From: an uncultured bacterium
GTDB lineage: Bacteria > Planctomycetota > Phycisphaerae > Phycisphaerales > SM1A02
DNA length: 64,000 nucleotides
Reading direction: 5' to 3'
NCBI GenBank assembly: GCA_903919715.1
Contig: CAIXJC010000043.1
Location: 1 to 64,000 of the forward strand
In this document: positions 17,175 through 26,399 of the stretch, one piece after another
How positions within the stretch are numbered: the first letter of the stretch is position 1
Layout: each line of letters opens with the position of its first letter
Translations under genes and position numbers: made by a program
The notes under the pieces: generated by a model
The model's database searches: none
What the model saw: only the letters and a program-made list of their open reading frames with translations
Told to the model about the DNA's origin: nothing

Positions 17175-17915
17175 ATGGAACTCTTGACCTTCGACAATCT
17201 CATTGCCTTTGTGACACTCAGCGCTCTCGAAATTGTCCTCGGCATCGACAATGTGGTCTACATCGCAATCCTGTGCGCAAGACTGCCCGAACAACAGCGC
17301 GACAAAGCGAGATTCTGGGGCCTTCTATTGGCAATGGGAATCCGCATCCTGCTCTTGATGTGCATTGACTGGCTTGCGAAGCTGACCACCCCGCTCTTCG
17401 CGATTTCTGTCATGGACCATGCCTTCGAGCCAAGCGTCCGCGATCTTGTGTTGGGAGTGGGCGGACTTGTTCTGATGGCAAAGGCGGTGCTGGAAATGCA
17501 TCATCAGGTCGAGTCCCCACACGATCCCACCAAACCATCCGTCAAACGCGCTGCTCTTTCGATCATCCTCGCACAGATCTGCTTGATGGACATCATCTTC
17601 TCCATTGATTCTGTCATCACCGCGGTTGGGATGGCGAACAACCTCACCATCATGATCACTGCGATCGTCGTGGCAGTACTCGTGATGATGATCTTTGCGG
17701 GCGCCGTGTCGAGAGTGATCGAGCGCCATCCAACTCTCAAGACACTTGCACTTTCATTTCTTGTTCTGATCGGCGCCGCGCTGATTCTTGAATCAGTACA
17801 TATTCCCTTCCCAAAGGGAGCGATCTACTTCACGATGGCATTCTCGCTAGTGATCGAAATGATCAACCTTCGAGTGCGCGCGAAAACTTCGGCGCGCGCG
17901 CAATCAGCAGAGTGA
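17175..17915 (+). CDS. TerC/Alx family integral membrane protein
   Basis: A 246-residue inner-membrane protein with about seven hydrophobic helices. The two diagnostic motifs with buried acidic residues are present: EIVLGIDNVVYIAIL (about 19-33) and MDIIFSIDSVITAVGM (about 139-154). Family members export metal ions, including manganese, to load exoenzymes or relieve metal stress; the substrate here is not determinable. A hydrophilic loop rich in His (LEMHHQVESPHDP) separates the two halves. It is divergent from the DUF1573 gene and converges with the sugar dehydrogenase gene, with 6 bp between the stops. Confidence 0.9.
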   Translation: MELLTFDNLIAFVTLSALEIVLGIDNVVYIAILCARLPEQQRDKARFWGLLLAMGIRILLLMCIDWLAKLTTPLFAISVMDHAFEPSVRDLVLGVGGLVLMAKAVLEMHHQVESPHDPTKPSVKRAALSIILAQICLMDIIFSIDSVITAVGMANNLTIMITAIVVAVLVMMIFAGAVSRVIERHPTLKTLALSFLVLIGAALILESVHIPFPKGAIYFTMAFSLVIEMINLRVRAKTSARAQSAE

Positions 17916-17921
17916 CCTAAA

Positions 17922-19316
17922 TCAGGTTCCCCATGCACTCAAGAGCGCCGTCAGATCTGCTCCATCGGTAAAACCGTCACCGTTGATATCGCCGCAGGAG
18001 ACACTCCAACAACCGAGAAGGGTTGTCATGTCGATTCCGTCAACGAATCCGTCGTGGTTCAAGTCGGCTGGATTCGGTGGAGGTGGTGGGTTACAAACAA
18101 CCTCTCCCGAAGCAGGAACGATTTTGTAAATCTGTCCGCCAAGATCCGCTATATAGATTTCGCCATTGGCATCTTCACCAAAGGTGCTGATCTGATTGAC
18201 AGACTGCCCACCGAGCGCAACTTGCAATTCGCTATTGCGCGTCACGAATTCGGTCACGACTCCGCCAACCATCCTCATCGACCACGAATTATTCGTCGAG
18301 TAGTCAGCGTAAAAATAGATCCCCTGCATGTCCGGCATTGCGCAGCCTCGATAGACATATCCACCGATGATGCTGTATCCGCCTGCTGCGCTATGGGTGT
18401 ATGTTCGAACTGGCGCAACCAGCCCTGCCCCATTGCAGGTGCAACCAGTCAATCCAGTGCAACTCGTACCTTCGGTGCACCGCCATCCATAATTAAGACC
18501 TCCAGCTGAATTCGCTGGCTCATAGTCGATCTCTTCAACCGCATTCTGGCCAACATCTCCGATGTACAAATCGCCGTTTAATCGATCGAAACTGCAGCGC
18601 CAAGGATTGCGAAGGCCATAATCCCAAACAGTATCGTCAGCGGTCGTCGCTCCGCCGGCAAATGGATTATCTGATGGAATTGTGTAATACGGAGCTACAC
18701 CACCGACCGTCGGGGTGATGCGATGCAACTTTCCAAGGCGAATCAAGAGGTTTTGCGCATTTCCAGAGGGATCATTCGCACTTCCACCGTCGCCAGTCCC
18801 CATATACAAATTGCGGGTTCCTGGTTTAAATTGAATCGATCCGCCGTTGTGGTTGGTGTATGGATCAGCCCAAGTCATCATCACGACACCAGTCGGATTT
18901 GCTATGTTGGGGTTGGCCGAAACTGTGTATCTCGCAAGGTTGTTCGTATAAGTCGTCGTCCCTCCGGTGTAATAAACATAGAACTGTCCATTCACCGCAT
19001 AGTCCGGGTCGAATATAAAACCAAGGCAGCCTTGTTCGTCGCCAACCGTCGCACTCCCGTTGACGATCAAATCGATATCAAGGAATGGCGTCGCAATCAA
19101 TGTTGGAGTTGGAGTCGTCAGATCGATGATCCGAATCGCACCTCGCTTTTCGAGCACAAAAAGACGGGTGGTATCTCCTGGAGGAGCGGCGATGCACGTC
19201 GGCAGACCCAAACCCGTCACCACCAATTTGGGCTTGATCGCAGTCAAGCCAGCAGAAGCCGTCGTTGTAATGAGTGCAGTGAGTGCGAGAAAAGTGGCAA
19301 GTTTGAGACGCATCAA
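17922..19316 (-). CDS. Secreted PQQ-type glucose/sorbosone dehydrogenase with dockerin-like tail
   Basis: A 464-residue exported protein with a signal peptide (KLATFLALTALITTTASA). The main domain is a six-bladed soluble aldose dehydrogenase fold (GDTTRLFVLEKRGAIRIID, FYVYYTGG, HNGGSIQFKPGTRNLYMGTG, YGLRNPWRCSFDRLNGDLYI, DVGQNAVEEIDY), which in this family oxidises sugars with PQQ. A Cys-rich loop (CTEGTSCTGLTGCTCNG) interrupts the late part of the propeller. The C-terminus carries paired calcium-binding dockerin-like motifs (DLNHDGFVDGIDMTTLLGC and DINGDGFTDGADLTALLSAW). A closely similar but distinct copy begins beyond the right edge of the window (63437 onwards). It converges with terC. 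Confidence 0.85.
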   Translation of the reverse strand: MMRLKLATFLALTALITTTASAGLTAIKPKLVVTGLGLPTCIAAPPGDTTRLFVLEKRGAIRIIDLTTPTPTLIATPFLDIDLIVNGSATVGDEQGCLGFIFDPDYAVNGQFYVYYTGGTTTYTNNLARYTVSANPNIANPTGVVMMTWADPYTNHNGGSIQFKPGTRNLYMGTGDGGSANDPSGNAQNLLIRLGKLHRITPTVGGVAPYYTIPSDNPFAGGATTADDTVWDYGLRNPWRCSFDRLNGDLYIGDVGQNAVEEIDYEPANSAGGLNYGWRCTEGTSCTGLTGCTCNGAGLVAPVRTYTHSAAGGYSIIGGYVYRGCAMPDMQGIYFYADYSTNNSWSMRMVGGVVTEFVTRNSELQVALGGQSVNQISTFGEDANGEIYIADLGGQIYKIVPASGEVVCNPPPPPNPADLNHDGFVDGIDMTTLLGCWSVSCGDINGDGFTDGADLTALLSAWGT

Positions 19317-19470
19317 TTGCTCTTTCGTGTGGGTTTCATGTATGAATTTCGTGGATCGATACCTGATGAAAACTCCCCAAACAAAGAGGGATAGACAATC
19401 GAACTATAGCTTTGTTTTTCTGTTTTTCAAAATAATCCGCCTTAATTCGCCCAAAAATTGGCTGTGCCTG

Positions 19471-21621
19471 TCATTTCCCAGACAAGACACTCCCCAACTT
19501 ATCAGCACAAGCACACAGGCGATCGGCGGCGGCGGCGATTTCCGCAAAATCCTCAGCTTCAGCCAAGGATGGAAGCGCAGTTGCCTTGTATCCACTATTG
19601 CGATCTGAAGCGATTGAGAGGTTGCGAAACCAAGTTCGACCTGGAACTCCGCGCTCATCCAAGAGCGCTCGGTCGATGGATCGGGCACGTTTCGCAAGCG
19701 CTTCTGCGTATGCAGCATCCGTGTGCGACGGCGCTACCGCCACCTCGGCATCGAATGCTCGAGCGGCATCTTCGAGTTTGCCAAAGCAATCGTCGACTTG
19801 CTGCACAGCCGCAATTCGTGCGTTGTCGTCTTTCGTCGGATGGCTTGCGATCGATTTTCTCATTTCCGAGCACGACTTTCGAATCGATGTAACCATCGAC
19901 AAAGCGGAAACTGGTGACACCGTACGGTCAGCTATTTCGACCGACGCCTCAAGCGTTGCGCGTGTCACAATCATTGCGCTCGCGTAATCCTCGCCGACCG
20001 TCTTTCGATACCACGCCGTTGTGTCATAGTTCGAGTGATAGCTCGTTCCAGGCGAACCGCCTGCGCTGATCGAAATGCACGGGACGGCACACCGAAATAG
20101 GAAACCAACATGATCGCTTCCACCACCGATCAATCCAATCTTTGCTGCATCAACTCCACATGCTTTCGCCACCGCACTTTGCAGTGATGGCGATGCCGAA
20201 AAACCCAAGTTCATTCCCATCGACGCCATATCCAAATTGATATACGCAGTTGCATTGACCAATTCATCTGCATGCGCTTCGACCCATTCCGTCGACCCAA
20301 TGATTCCAAATTCTTCCGCACCCCAAGCGCAGAACATGATGTCGCTCTTGGGCAGCACGCCCTTCGCAGCGCACTCGGCGAATGCACGAGCCGTTTCCAT
20401 CAACACGATCGTCCCCGCAAGTGGATCGGCGGCGCCGAATCCCCATGCATCGTGATGGCAGCCGATGATGACAACAGAACCGTCGTTTGCGCTTCCCTTC
20501 AGCCGTGCGATGACATTTGCAGTGCGACGAATTTCTCGCTTCTGCTCGACCTTCATGCGCACCTTCAACGCCGCACCACCTTCGATGGGGTATGGCATTT
20601 CCAGTCCCCCGCGCCACGCAACATCCGATACTTCTGCGCCCGTCATCTTTGCCAAGATCTGGCCTGCGGCACCATATCCAATTGGCTGCACAGGAATCTT
20701 GGGAAGGTCGATCGCATCTGGATCAAGTCGAACCGCATCTTTCGTTGCGCAAACTCCAGGCGTCAATGGATCACCTGGATATGGAAGACTCAAAATCGAA
20801 CCACGCTGGATGCACGTGTCATTCGCCCACGTCCCTGTTGGATACACATCGCCCTTCTTGAAACCGCTGTCTGCAGGATCGGTATAAATCAAGAGGCCGA
20901 CTGCTCCTGCCTCTTGCGCAAATTTGGCTTTGTATCCGCGAAAATTGCCGCCATATCGAGCAAGAACGATCTTCCCATTCACGTCGATACCAAGCTCTTT
21001 CAGCCGAGCAAAATCTTCGCGTGTTCCATAATTCGCGTACACGATTTCACTCGTCACATCAGCGGATGCGCTGTATGCGTTCCATCCCCAAGTCAAATCG
21101 GGATGCGCAGCTGCTGGATCTTCAGCGAGATTCTTTTCTATGACGGGGAGGACCCCACGACGAGTCGACGCACTTGGTCCAACAGCAACATCGCGGCTAT
21201 TTGGGTCAACGATCTCAACACGTGCCGAAATTGGTCTGGCAAGCAGCGCCCAGAAATCATGCGTTTCTACGGTCAGTCCCATCTGACGAAATGCAATTTC
21301 AATTCTTCGAATCTCGCGTGCGTCTCCGTCCGTTCCCGCAATATGCGGTTCGCTTCCAAGCAAATCATGCCACGCTCGCAATTGTTGGGCGCGCGGCACA
21401 GATTCAAGGCATTTAAGAAGTGACGGCTCTGCTGTTCCCGCAGGCTGAGTTGGCGAAGATTCCTGTGGAGCTTGCGGCAGAGTCTGCCCCATCACAGGCA
21501 ACGCAAACAGCGTGATCGAAACGAATCCAATTGCACGGCTGAGTTCAAGCGCACGTCCGAATCCAATTGCGTTCACTTCGCTACGCCTAACACCTGCGGC
21601 CATGGATTCCCGACATGGCAC
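19471..21621 (-). CDS. M28 family metallopeptidase (glutamate carboxypeptidase II-like), exported
   Basis: About 716 residues from the first start, or 710 from the ATG at 21603. A signal-like segment (AIGFVSITLFALPVMG) precedes a PA insertion domain (about 150-330) and a two-zinc peptidase core: the His and Asp in GCHHDAWGFGAADPLAG, the Glu pair in WGAEEFGIIGS, Asp in AYINLDMASMG, and His in SYHSNYDTT. All zinc ligands and the general-base Glu are present. A helical dimerisation-type domain follows. It probably trims peptides in the periplasm for nutrition. The start overlaps the end of the upstream msrBA gene by 31-49 bp, which suggests coupled translation or a start further inside. Confidence 0.88.
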   Translation of the reverse strand: MPCRESMAAGVRRSEVNAIGFGRALELSRAIGFVSITLFALPVMGQTLPQAPQESSPTQPAGTAEPSLLKCLESVPRAQQLRAWHDLLGSEPHIAGTDGDAREIRRIEIAFRQMGLTVETHDFWALLARPISARVEIVDPNSRDVAVGPSASTRRGVLPVIEKNLAEDPAAAHPDLTWGWNAYSASADVTSEIVYANYGTREDFARLKELGIDVNGKIVLARYGGNFRGYKAKFAQEAGAVGLLIYTDPADSGFKKGDVYPTGTWANDTCIQRGSILSLPYPGDPLTPGVCATKDAVRLDPDAIDLPKIPVQPIGYGAAGQILAKMTGAEVSDVAWRGGLEMPYPIEGGAALKVRMKVEQKREIRRTANVIARLKGSANDGSVVIIGCHHDAWGFGAADPLAGTIVLMETARAFAECAAKGVLPKSDIMFCAWGAEEFGIIGSTEWVEAHADELVNATAYINLDMASMGMNLGFSASPSLQSAVAKACGVDAAKIGLIGGGSDHVGFLFRCAVPCISISAGGSPGTSYHSNYDTTAWYRKTVGEDYASAMIVTRATLEASVEIADRTVSPVSALSMVTSIRKSCSEMRKSIASHPTKDDNARIAAVQQVDDCFGKLEDAARAFDAEVAVAPSHTDAAYAEALAKRARSIDRALLDERGVPGRTWFRNLSIASDRNSGYKATALPSLAEAEDFAEIAAAADRLCACADKLGSVLSGK

Positions 21622-22715
21622 GCCCGTCCCGTCTTGTCTACATAATCCTGGTGATATTCCTCGGCTGGATAGAACTTCTTTGCCAATTCAACTTGGGTCA
21701 CAATCGGGCGGCTGAATTTCTTATCGCTCGTCAACTTCGAAACGACCTCTTTGGCTTGCGCGAGCTGCTCGGGAGTCGCGCAGAAAACGCCACTGCGATA
21801 TTGCGTCCCCGCATCAGGACCTTGTCGATTGACCTCTGTTGGATCGTGCATCAAGAAGAACCCATCAACCAATTGTCGATAGGTGATCACGGTTGGATCG
21901 AAAACAACCTTCACGGTTTCGGCATGCCCGGTATCGCCCTCACAGACTTCTTTATAGGTCGGATTTTCCTTGGTTCCCTGCATAAAACCACTTTCAGCAG
22001 TGATCACACCTGGGGCCTCTTGAAAGATGTGCTCGATTCCCCAGAAGCATCCACCAGCAAAATATGCGGTCTGACTCTTAACTGGTTCGCTTGATGCAGG
22101 CATCGTCGATCCTTTCTCATGAAAAACAAGTGCTGCGCTGTTGAGACAATATCGCAATCCTGTTGGAGCTGGACCATCTTCGAAAACATGACCAAGATGC
22201 GCACCGCAACGAGCGCAGTTGATCTCGGTGCGTTCCATTCCATGTCCGCCGTCAACTTTCTCGCTGACATGCGCAGGATCAACGGGTGAAAAGAAACTCG
22301 GCCAGCCGGTACCTGAATTAAATTTGCTGTTGCTTGAAAAAAGCGGCAAGCCGCAAACCACACAGCAATACTCCCCTTGCTTCTTGTTGTCGACGAGATT
22401 GCCGCAGAATGCAGGCTCCGTTCCAGAGCTCTGCGTGACTCGAAATGCCTCAGGATCGAGCTTCTTCGCCAACTCGGCAATATCACTCTTTGCAAGCGGC
22501 GTTACGTCGAATCCAGATTTGGAATATGTTCGTTTCGAAGGGATGTTCGTTTTAGGTGGCATTGAATGCGTGTCCTGTTGGGTGGCTTTCGAATCCGATT
22601 CCGCTTGCTGCTTGACCGTGTCATCGGCACGAGCGTCCGATGATTCACACGATGGAAGCAACAGGAGAGCGAATGTGGCTCCAAGCGCACAGAGAATTTT
22701 ATGAGGTCGATTCAT
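21573..22715 (-). CDS. msrBA: Exported peptide methionine sulfoxide reductase, MsrB-MsrA fusion
   Basis: A 380-residue two-domain repair enzyme with a lipoprotein-type signal (ILCALGATFALLLLPSC), so it probably repairs oxidised methionine in envelope proteins. The MsrB domain comes first (about 80-205): zinc cysteines in CCVVCG and CARCGAHLGHVF and the catalytic Cys in GLRYCLNSAAL. The MsrA domain follows (about 218-375), with the nucleophile in AYFAGGCFWGIEH and the conserved EVCEGDTGHAE and EEYHQDY. The usual fusion in many bacteria is MsrA first, so the order B-A is worth noting. Both domains look complete. Confidence 0.93.
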   Translation of the reverse strand: MNRPHKILCALGATFALLLLPSCESSDARADDTVKQQAESDSKATQQDTHSMPPKTNIPSKRTYSKSGFDVTPLAKSDIAELAKKLDPEAFRVTQSSGTEPAFCGNLVDNKKQGEYCCVVCGLPLFSSNSKFNSGTGWPSFFSPVDPAHVSEKVDGGHGMERTEINCARCGAHLGHVFEDGPAPTGLRYCLNSAALVFHEKGSTMPASSEPVKSQTAYFAGGCFWGIEHIFQEAPGVITAESGFMQGTKENPTYKEVCEGDTGHAETVKVVFDPTVITYRQLVDGFFLMHDPTEVNRQGPDAGTQYRSGVFCATPEQLAQAKEVVSKLTSDKKFSRPIVTQVELAKKFYPAEEYHQDYVDKTGRACHVGNPWPQVLGVAK

Positions 22716-22932
22716 GAAGCGAAAGGATAGGTGACCAAAATTGATTCGCCCTGTTTGCGGTCAAAGATCAATATGAAAATTGTGCACCCAGACTTTACGG
22801 GCAGCGTTGACTGATTTTCGAGGTGTAATTGCCCGTAAGCCGCGGGGAGAGAATTTGATTTGTGAGCAAATCGATCAATTTGTTCGCCGTCAAGAATCAA
22901 ACACCGTATGCTTGACCTGTTCTTTGACAATC
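22716..22932. other. Upstream region of the tmRNA gene
   Basis: No open frame of protein character. The promoters of msrBA (minus) and tmRNA (plus) must lie here. A TATGCT hexamer at 22907-22912 could be a -10 element, which would give a short 5' leader removed by RNase P, but I cannot find a convincing -35 element at normal spacing. Confidence 0.4.
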
Positions 22933-23280
22933 GGGGCCGAACTGGCTTCGACCGGCCAGCATGGTCTGTCGTCGCGCGTCGTGGAGCATCCAGGCCACGT
23001 AAAAAGGATGCAAAACACGTCTGCAAACACGCAGTACGCACTCGCGGCCTAATTTGGCCACGCGGTCACCCCGCCTGACGTCCGATGAGGCGGGGGGCCG
23101 ACACAAATCGGACTGGTTCCAAAGGGCTGGCACGCCGTGGAGGAACGAGAAAATTGCGTGCCAAGGTTTGCTGCACGCCGCCGTCCAACGGAGCGCAGAC
23201 CGAGATTGAATGGGCGGCTACACGCGTAGATGCGGCTTTTCATCTGGATCGGCACAGGGGTTCGACTCCCCTCGGCTCCA
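22933..23280 (+). ncRNA. ssrA: Transfer-messenger RNA (tmRNA)
   Basis: About 348 nt. The 5' end GGGGCCGAACTGGCTTCGAC and the 3' end with T-arm (AGGGGTTCGACTCCCCT) and CGGCTCCA form a seven-base acceptor stem with one G-U pair. The discriminator A is at 23280 and no CCA is encoded. The tag-coding part runs 23023-23052 and reads ANTQYALAA followed by TAA, ending in the canonical ALAA degradation signal; the preceding Ala is carried by the RNA itself. GC-rich segments between the tag and the 3' end can form the expected pseudoknot ring. It rescues stalled ribosomes together with SmpB, which is not in the window. The encoding is single-piece, not permuted. Confidence 0.95.
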
Positions 23281-23281
23281 T

Positions 23282-23490
23282 TTTCACGCTCGCCTGCGCT
23301 CGCTGATCTGGTTTCACGGGCGCCTGCGCTCGCTGATCTGGTTTCACGCTCGCCTGCGCGCCCTGATCTGGTTTCACGGGCGCCTGCGCTCGCTGATCTG
23401 GTTTCACGGGCGCCTGCGCGCCCTGATCTGGTTTCACGGGCGCCTGCGCTCGCTGATCTGGTTTCACGGGCGCCTTTGCATGCTGATGAG
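23282..23490. repeat. 30-bp minisatellite directly downstream of tmRNA
   Basis: Six full 30-bp units begin at 23282, 23312, 23342, 23372, 23402 and 23432, followed by a degenerate seventh from 23462. Units share TTTCACG, a central CGCCTGCGC and CTGATCTGG; two internal hexamers alternate between CTC and GGG/GCC versions. Because 30 is a multiple of three, all six frames stay open, giving spurious Ala/Arg-rich frames. There are no spacers, so this is not CRISPR. It fills the gap between the tmRNA 3' end and the convergent tolC stop. Confidence 0.9.
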
Positions 23491-23494
23491 ACTT

Positions 23495-25162
23495 TCAACG
23501 CACTGAAGCGGGATCGATCGAATCTGGCAAGACGATTCCTGAATTTCCCAGCGTCGTCCCTGTTGCAAACGCCAGATCAATCAGCGAAATTTCATAACCA
23601 GCAAGCGCATCAACTTCGCGACTCTGCGCATCAGCCAACCGCGCCGCAGCATCGAGCACATCGGTACTCGTGCGAAGCCCCACATCAAACTGCCGCTTTT
23701 CTCCGTCAAATGTTCGCCCCGCTAGAACACTTTCCAAGCGTGCCGCCAAGATTCGCCGCCATGTGTTTTCGACCGTATCCGCAGCATTGAGAACTTCCTG
23801 CGTGATCGCCTGCCGACGCGCCTCGCGAGTTGCCAATCGTTGCATCCTCGTCAATATTGTTCGGCTGATCATCGACTTGGCAGCTTCATTACCAAGCGGC
23901 ACCGATGCAGTCGCAGTAAAAATCGCTCCGTCCGCATCGCCCATCGAACTATACGCCGATCCAATCGACGAATCATCTCCCAAGAATTGATATTGATATC
24001 CAAGGACAAAATTCGGAAGTGCTGCATTGCGTGCTAAGTCCACTTGCTCTGCATCCACGAGCAATTGAAGCTCGATCTCCAAGAGTTCCATCCGCCCCGC
24101 CATTGCATCTGCAACGAGTTTGCGATCGTCAAATCGAAGACTCACTGGCGCTGCACTTGTTGTTGGCTCGATCGACGTTGGACTTTCCACTGGCAACCGC
24201 GGATCATTCATAAAGCGCTTCAAGTCCCGCTGTCGCAGACGCAGCGCATTGTCCGTGATGATGACTTGTTCGACGGTCGCGCCTAATCCGCTTTCAGCTC
24301 GCATGACTTCGATCTCAGGAGCAAGCCCCTGCTCAACACGCCTGCGCGCCTGCGCCAACTGTGTCGCAGCCACGTCATATTGGCGAATGCGCACCTCCAA
24401 TTGTTTCGATGCGCGGTAGAGATTCCAGTATGTCTTCTCCGCATCCGCGAGAATTCGAATTGCCTGAAGCTTGGTTCGAGAATCGATAATCCGCCCCTGA
24501 TACTTCGCGATGCGAATCGACGCAGTATTCGTGCGAATCCCTCCTCCTCGAAGCAGCGGCTGCGAAATTGAAAACTGCATTCCAGCCTCGTATGGCGACG
24601 TTCCTGGAGCCACGTACGACTGCGTATCAAATTGATTAATAAGCGTGCCCGCACTCACCGTACCACCAGTTGCAAGCGGAACGCTCACGCCAAGTGCGCC
24701 GTTGCTCGAATCTGTCGGCACACCATCTTCCAACTGAGTCAGAAGCCCCGTCGTGTTTTTGGTGTATGTCGCATTGAGAACCGCTTCAAACTTCGCAAGT
24801 TCTTTGTCAATCGCCGTCACACCAATCGCAGGATCGAACTGCACAACACGCAGATCCAAATTGTTGGCAAGTGCGCTTGTTCGAACTTGCGAAACAGAAA
24901 TTTGCGTACGCACTGGATAACTCGGTGTTGTAAAACCCTTTGCGGTCGCCTCGGCAACTGCGGCTTCGAGTGACTTGGGCGGTATGTCGGAATTCACCGC
25001 CGGATCAAATGCCCCAATATCTTTCGTGCTTGTCGGTGGCCCCGTGATCTCTTCTTCCCGCGAAAACAATTCGTTCTGGCAGCCAGACGCAACGACGAAC
25101 GCAGCGAATACAGATGCACACAAGACGCGACGTATGCTCATCATCACGCATGCATCATTCAT
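23495..25162 (-). CDS. TolC-family outer membrane efflux channel (lipoprotein)
   Basis: About 555 residues from the ATG at 25162. A signal peptide with lipobox (LCASVFAAFVVASGC) precedes two outer membrane efflux protein repeats rich in long helices (SVPLATGGTVSAGTLINQ, FSISQPLLRGGG, LGYQYQFLGDDSS, ASVPLGNEAAKSMISR, RQFDVGLRTSTDVLDA). It would form the trimeric outer membrane exit duct for the MacA-ABC genes immediately upstream. The start overlaps the permease stop by 8 bp; later in-frame ATGs at 25144 and 25141 are alternatives. Confidence 0.9.
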   Translation of the reverse strand: MNDACVMMSIRRVLCASVFAAFVVASGCQNELFSREEEITGPPTSTKDIGAFDPAVNSDIPPKSLEAAVAEATAKGFTTPSYPVRTQISVSQVRTSALANNLDLRVVQFDPAIGVTAIDKELAKFEAVLNATYTKNTTGLLTQLEDGVPTDSSNGALGVSVPLATGGTVSAGTLINQFDTQSYVAPGTSPYEAGMQFSISQPLLRGGGIRTNTASIRIAKYQGRIIDSRTKLQAIRILADAEKTYWNLYRASKQLEVRIRQYDVAATQLAQARRRVEQGLAPEIEVMRAESGLGATVEQVIITDNALRLRQRDLKRFMNDPRLPVESPTSIEPTTSAAPVSLRFDDRKLVADAMAGRMELLEIELQLLVDAEQVDLARNAALPNFVLGYQYQFLGDDSSIGSAYSSMGDADGAIFTATASVPLGNEAAKSMISRTILTRMQRLATREARRQAITQEVLNAADTVENTWRRILAARLESVLAGRTFDGEKRQFDVGLRTSTDVLDAAARLADAQSREVDALAGYEISLIDLAFATGTTLGNSGIVLPDSIDPASVR

Positions 25163-26399
25163 GGCGCAGTGCCTCGATCGGATCAAGCCTCGATGCTTTC
25201 AGTGCTGGGAAGAATCCAAAGCCAAGACCAACGGCGGCACTAAACGCAAAGCTGAGAAACACTGCCCAAAGTGGAACATCTGCATGTTCAAGCCGCGCTC
25301 CTGGAATCATTGTCAGCCCCACCGCAAATAGTTTTCCGATGATGACGCCAACAAGTCCGCCCGCCAAGCACAGCACCATGGCCTCCAAGAGAAATTGCAT
25401 CATGATCGCCGCAGGAGTCGCTCCGACCGCTTTGCGAAGTCCAATCTCACGCGTGCGCTCGGAGACAGAAACCAGCATGATGTTCATGATTCCAATTCCA
25501 CCAACCAGCAGACTGATACCAACAATGCCCGCGGCGATCGCCGTGATCCCAGACGCGAGCGACTTAAATTGATCGATATATCGATCGATCGCCTCTGCCC
25601 GAAATGTGTCTGGATCGCCTGGTTGAATGCCGCGAATTCTCCGCATCGTTCGCTGGATTTCCGCCTTCGCTTCTTCAGAGACATCCGCGCTCTTGGCAAG
25701 AGCCACGACGCGAATGAAGTAATCCGTCGATTGCAATTTGATTGCAACAGAGAAGGGAATAAATATCTCCGCCGTATTTGAATCGCCGCCGAACATGCGC
25801 GATTGCAACGTCTCGACAATTCCGACCACCAGAAATCGCCGCCCATCCACCAAGATATGCGACCCCACCGCATTGGCTGGAAGTCGCAATTCGTCAATCG
25901 CAGATTGATTGAGCAAACAGACCTGCCGCTCGCCCGACTCATCGATTCGGTTGAAGATTCTTCCGTCGATCACTCGGCGGTTTTCCGCCTCATGCCAATC
26001 AGGCCAAATGCCAACAACAGTGATCCCATCAAGTTCGCGACCTTCGCTGGCAATCGAAACTCCAAACTCCGTCACTGGCGTGATCGCCCTCAACGATGGG
26101 CACGATGTCTGCAACTCGAGCACTTCCCAAGGCTTGATCCGAATCTTCTCTCGCGGATAGAGATTGCGCGGTTTGTCATCAGGTCGATTTGGGAAAAGAT
26201 AAATTCGATTTGCACCGAAGGACTCAAACTCCGTCAGCACACTCGTCTTGAGCCCGCTCAGCGCAGCGATCACCGAGGTCGTGCTGGCGACGCCAACAAT
26301 AATTCCAAGCGCCGTCAACAAACTGCGCTTGCGATTCGCCCAAATCTGGCTCAATGCCAACTTGATCGCCTGAGAATAAAAATACGGGCTCAAGATCAT
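25155..26399 (-). CDS. ABC transporter permease, MacB/FtsX type
   Basis: A 414-residue inner-membrane protein with the four-helix MacB topology: first helix after [18 protein letters not shown] (about 23-40), a large periplasmic domain (about 60-275), and three C-terminal helices (about 285-400) with the conserved [17 protein letters not shown] segment and the ending [17 protein letters not shown]. MacB-type permeases transmit ATP hydrolysis to the periplasm rather than transporting through the membrane directly. Here the permease is separate from the ATPase, and the start overlaps the ATPase stop by ATGA. Confidence 0.92.
   Translation of the reverse strand: MILSPYFYSQAIKLALSQIWANRKRSLLTALGIIVGVASTTSVIAALSGLKTSVLTEFESFGANRIYLFPNRPDDKPRNLYPREKIRIKPWEVLELQTSCPSLRAITPVTEFGVSIASEGRELDGITVVGIWPDWHEAENRRVIDGRIFNRIDESGERQVCLLNQSAIDELRLPANAVGSHILVDGRRFLVVGIVETLQSRMFGGDSNTAEIFIPFSVAIKLQSTDYFIRVVALAKSADVSEEAKAEIQRTMRRIRGIQPGDPDTFRAEAIDRYIDQFKSLASGITAIAAGIVGISLLVGGIGIMNIMLVSVSERTREIGLRKAVGATPAAIMMQFLLEAMVLCLAGGLVGVIIGKLFAVGLTMIPGARLEHADVPLWAVFLSFAFSAAVGLGFGFFPALKASRLDPIEALRHE

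Noticed and set aside
20272-21423. 383-codon plus-strand frame antisense to the M28 peptidase
   Set aside because: Cys/Arg-rich shadow; the zinc ligands on the minus strand are convincing.
23282-23490. Possible CRISPR array
   Set aside because: Units are contiguous with no unique spacers and no cas genes are present.
23049-23790. Ala/Arg-rich open frames on both strands over the minisatellite
   Set aside because: They arise because a 30-bp repeat keeps every frame open; they overlap tmRNA or tolC and look like translated repeat.
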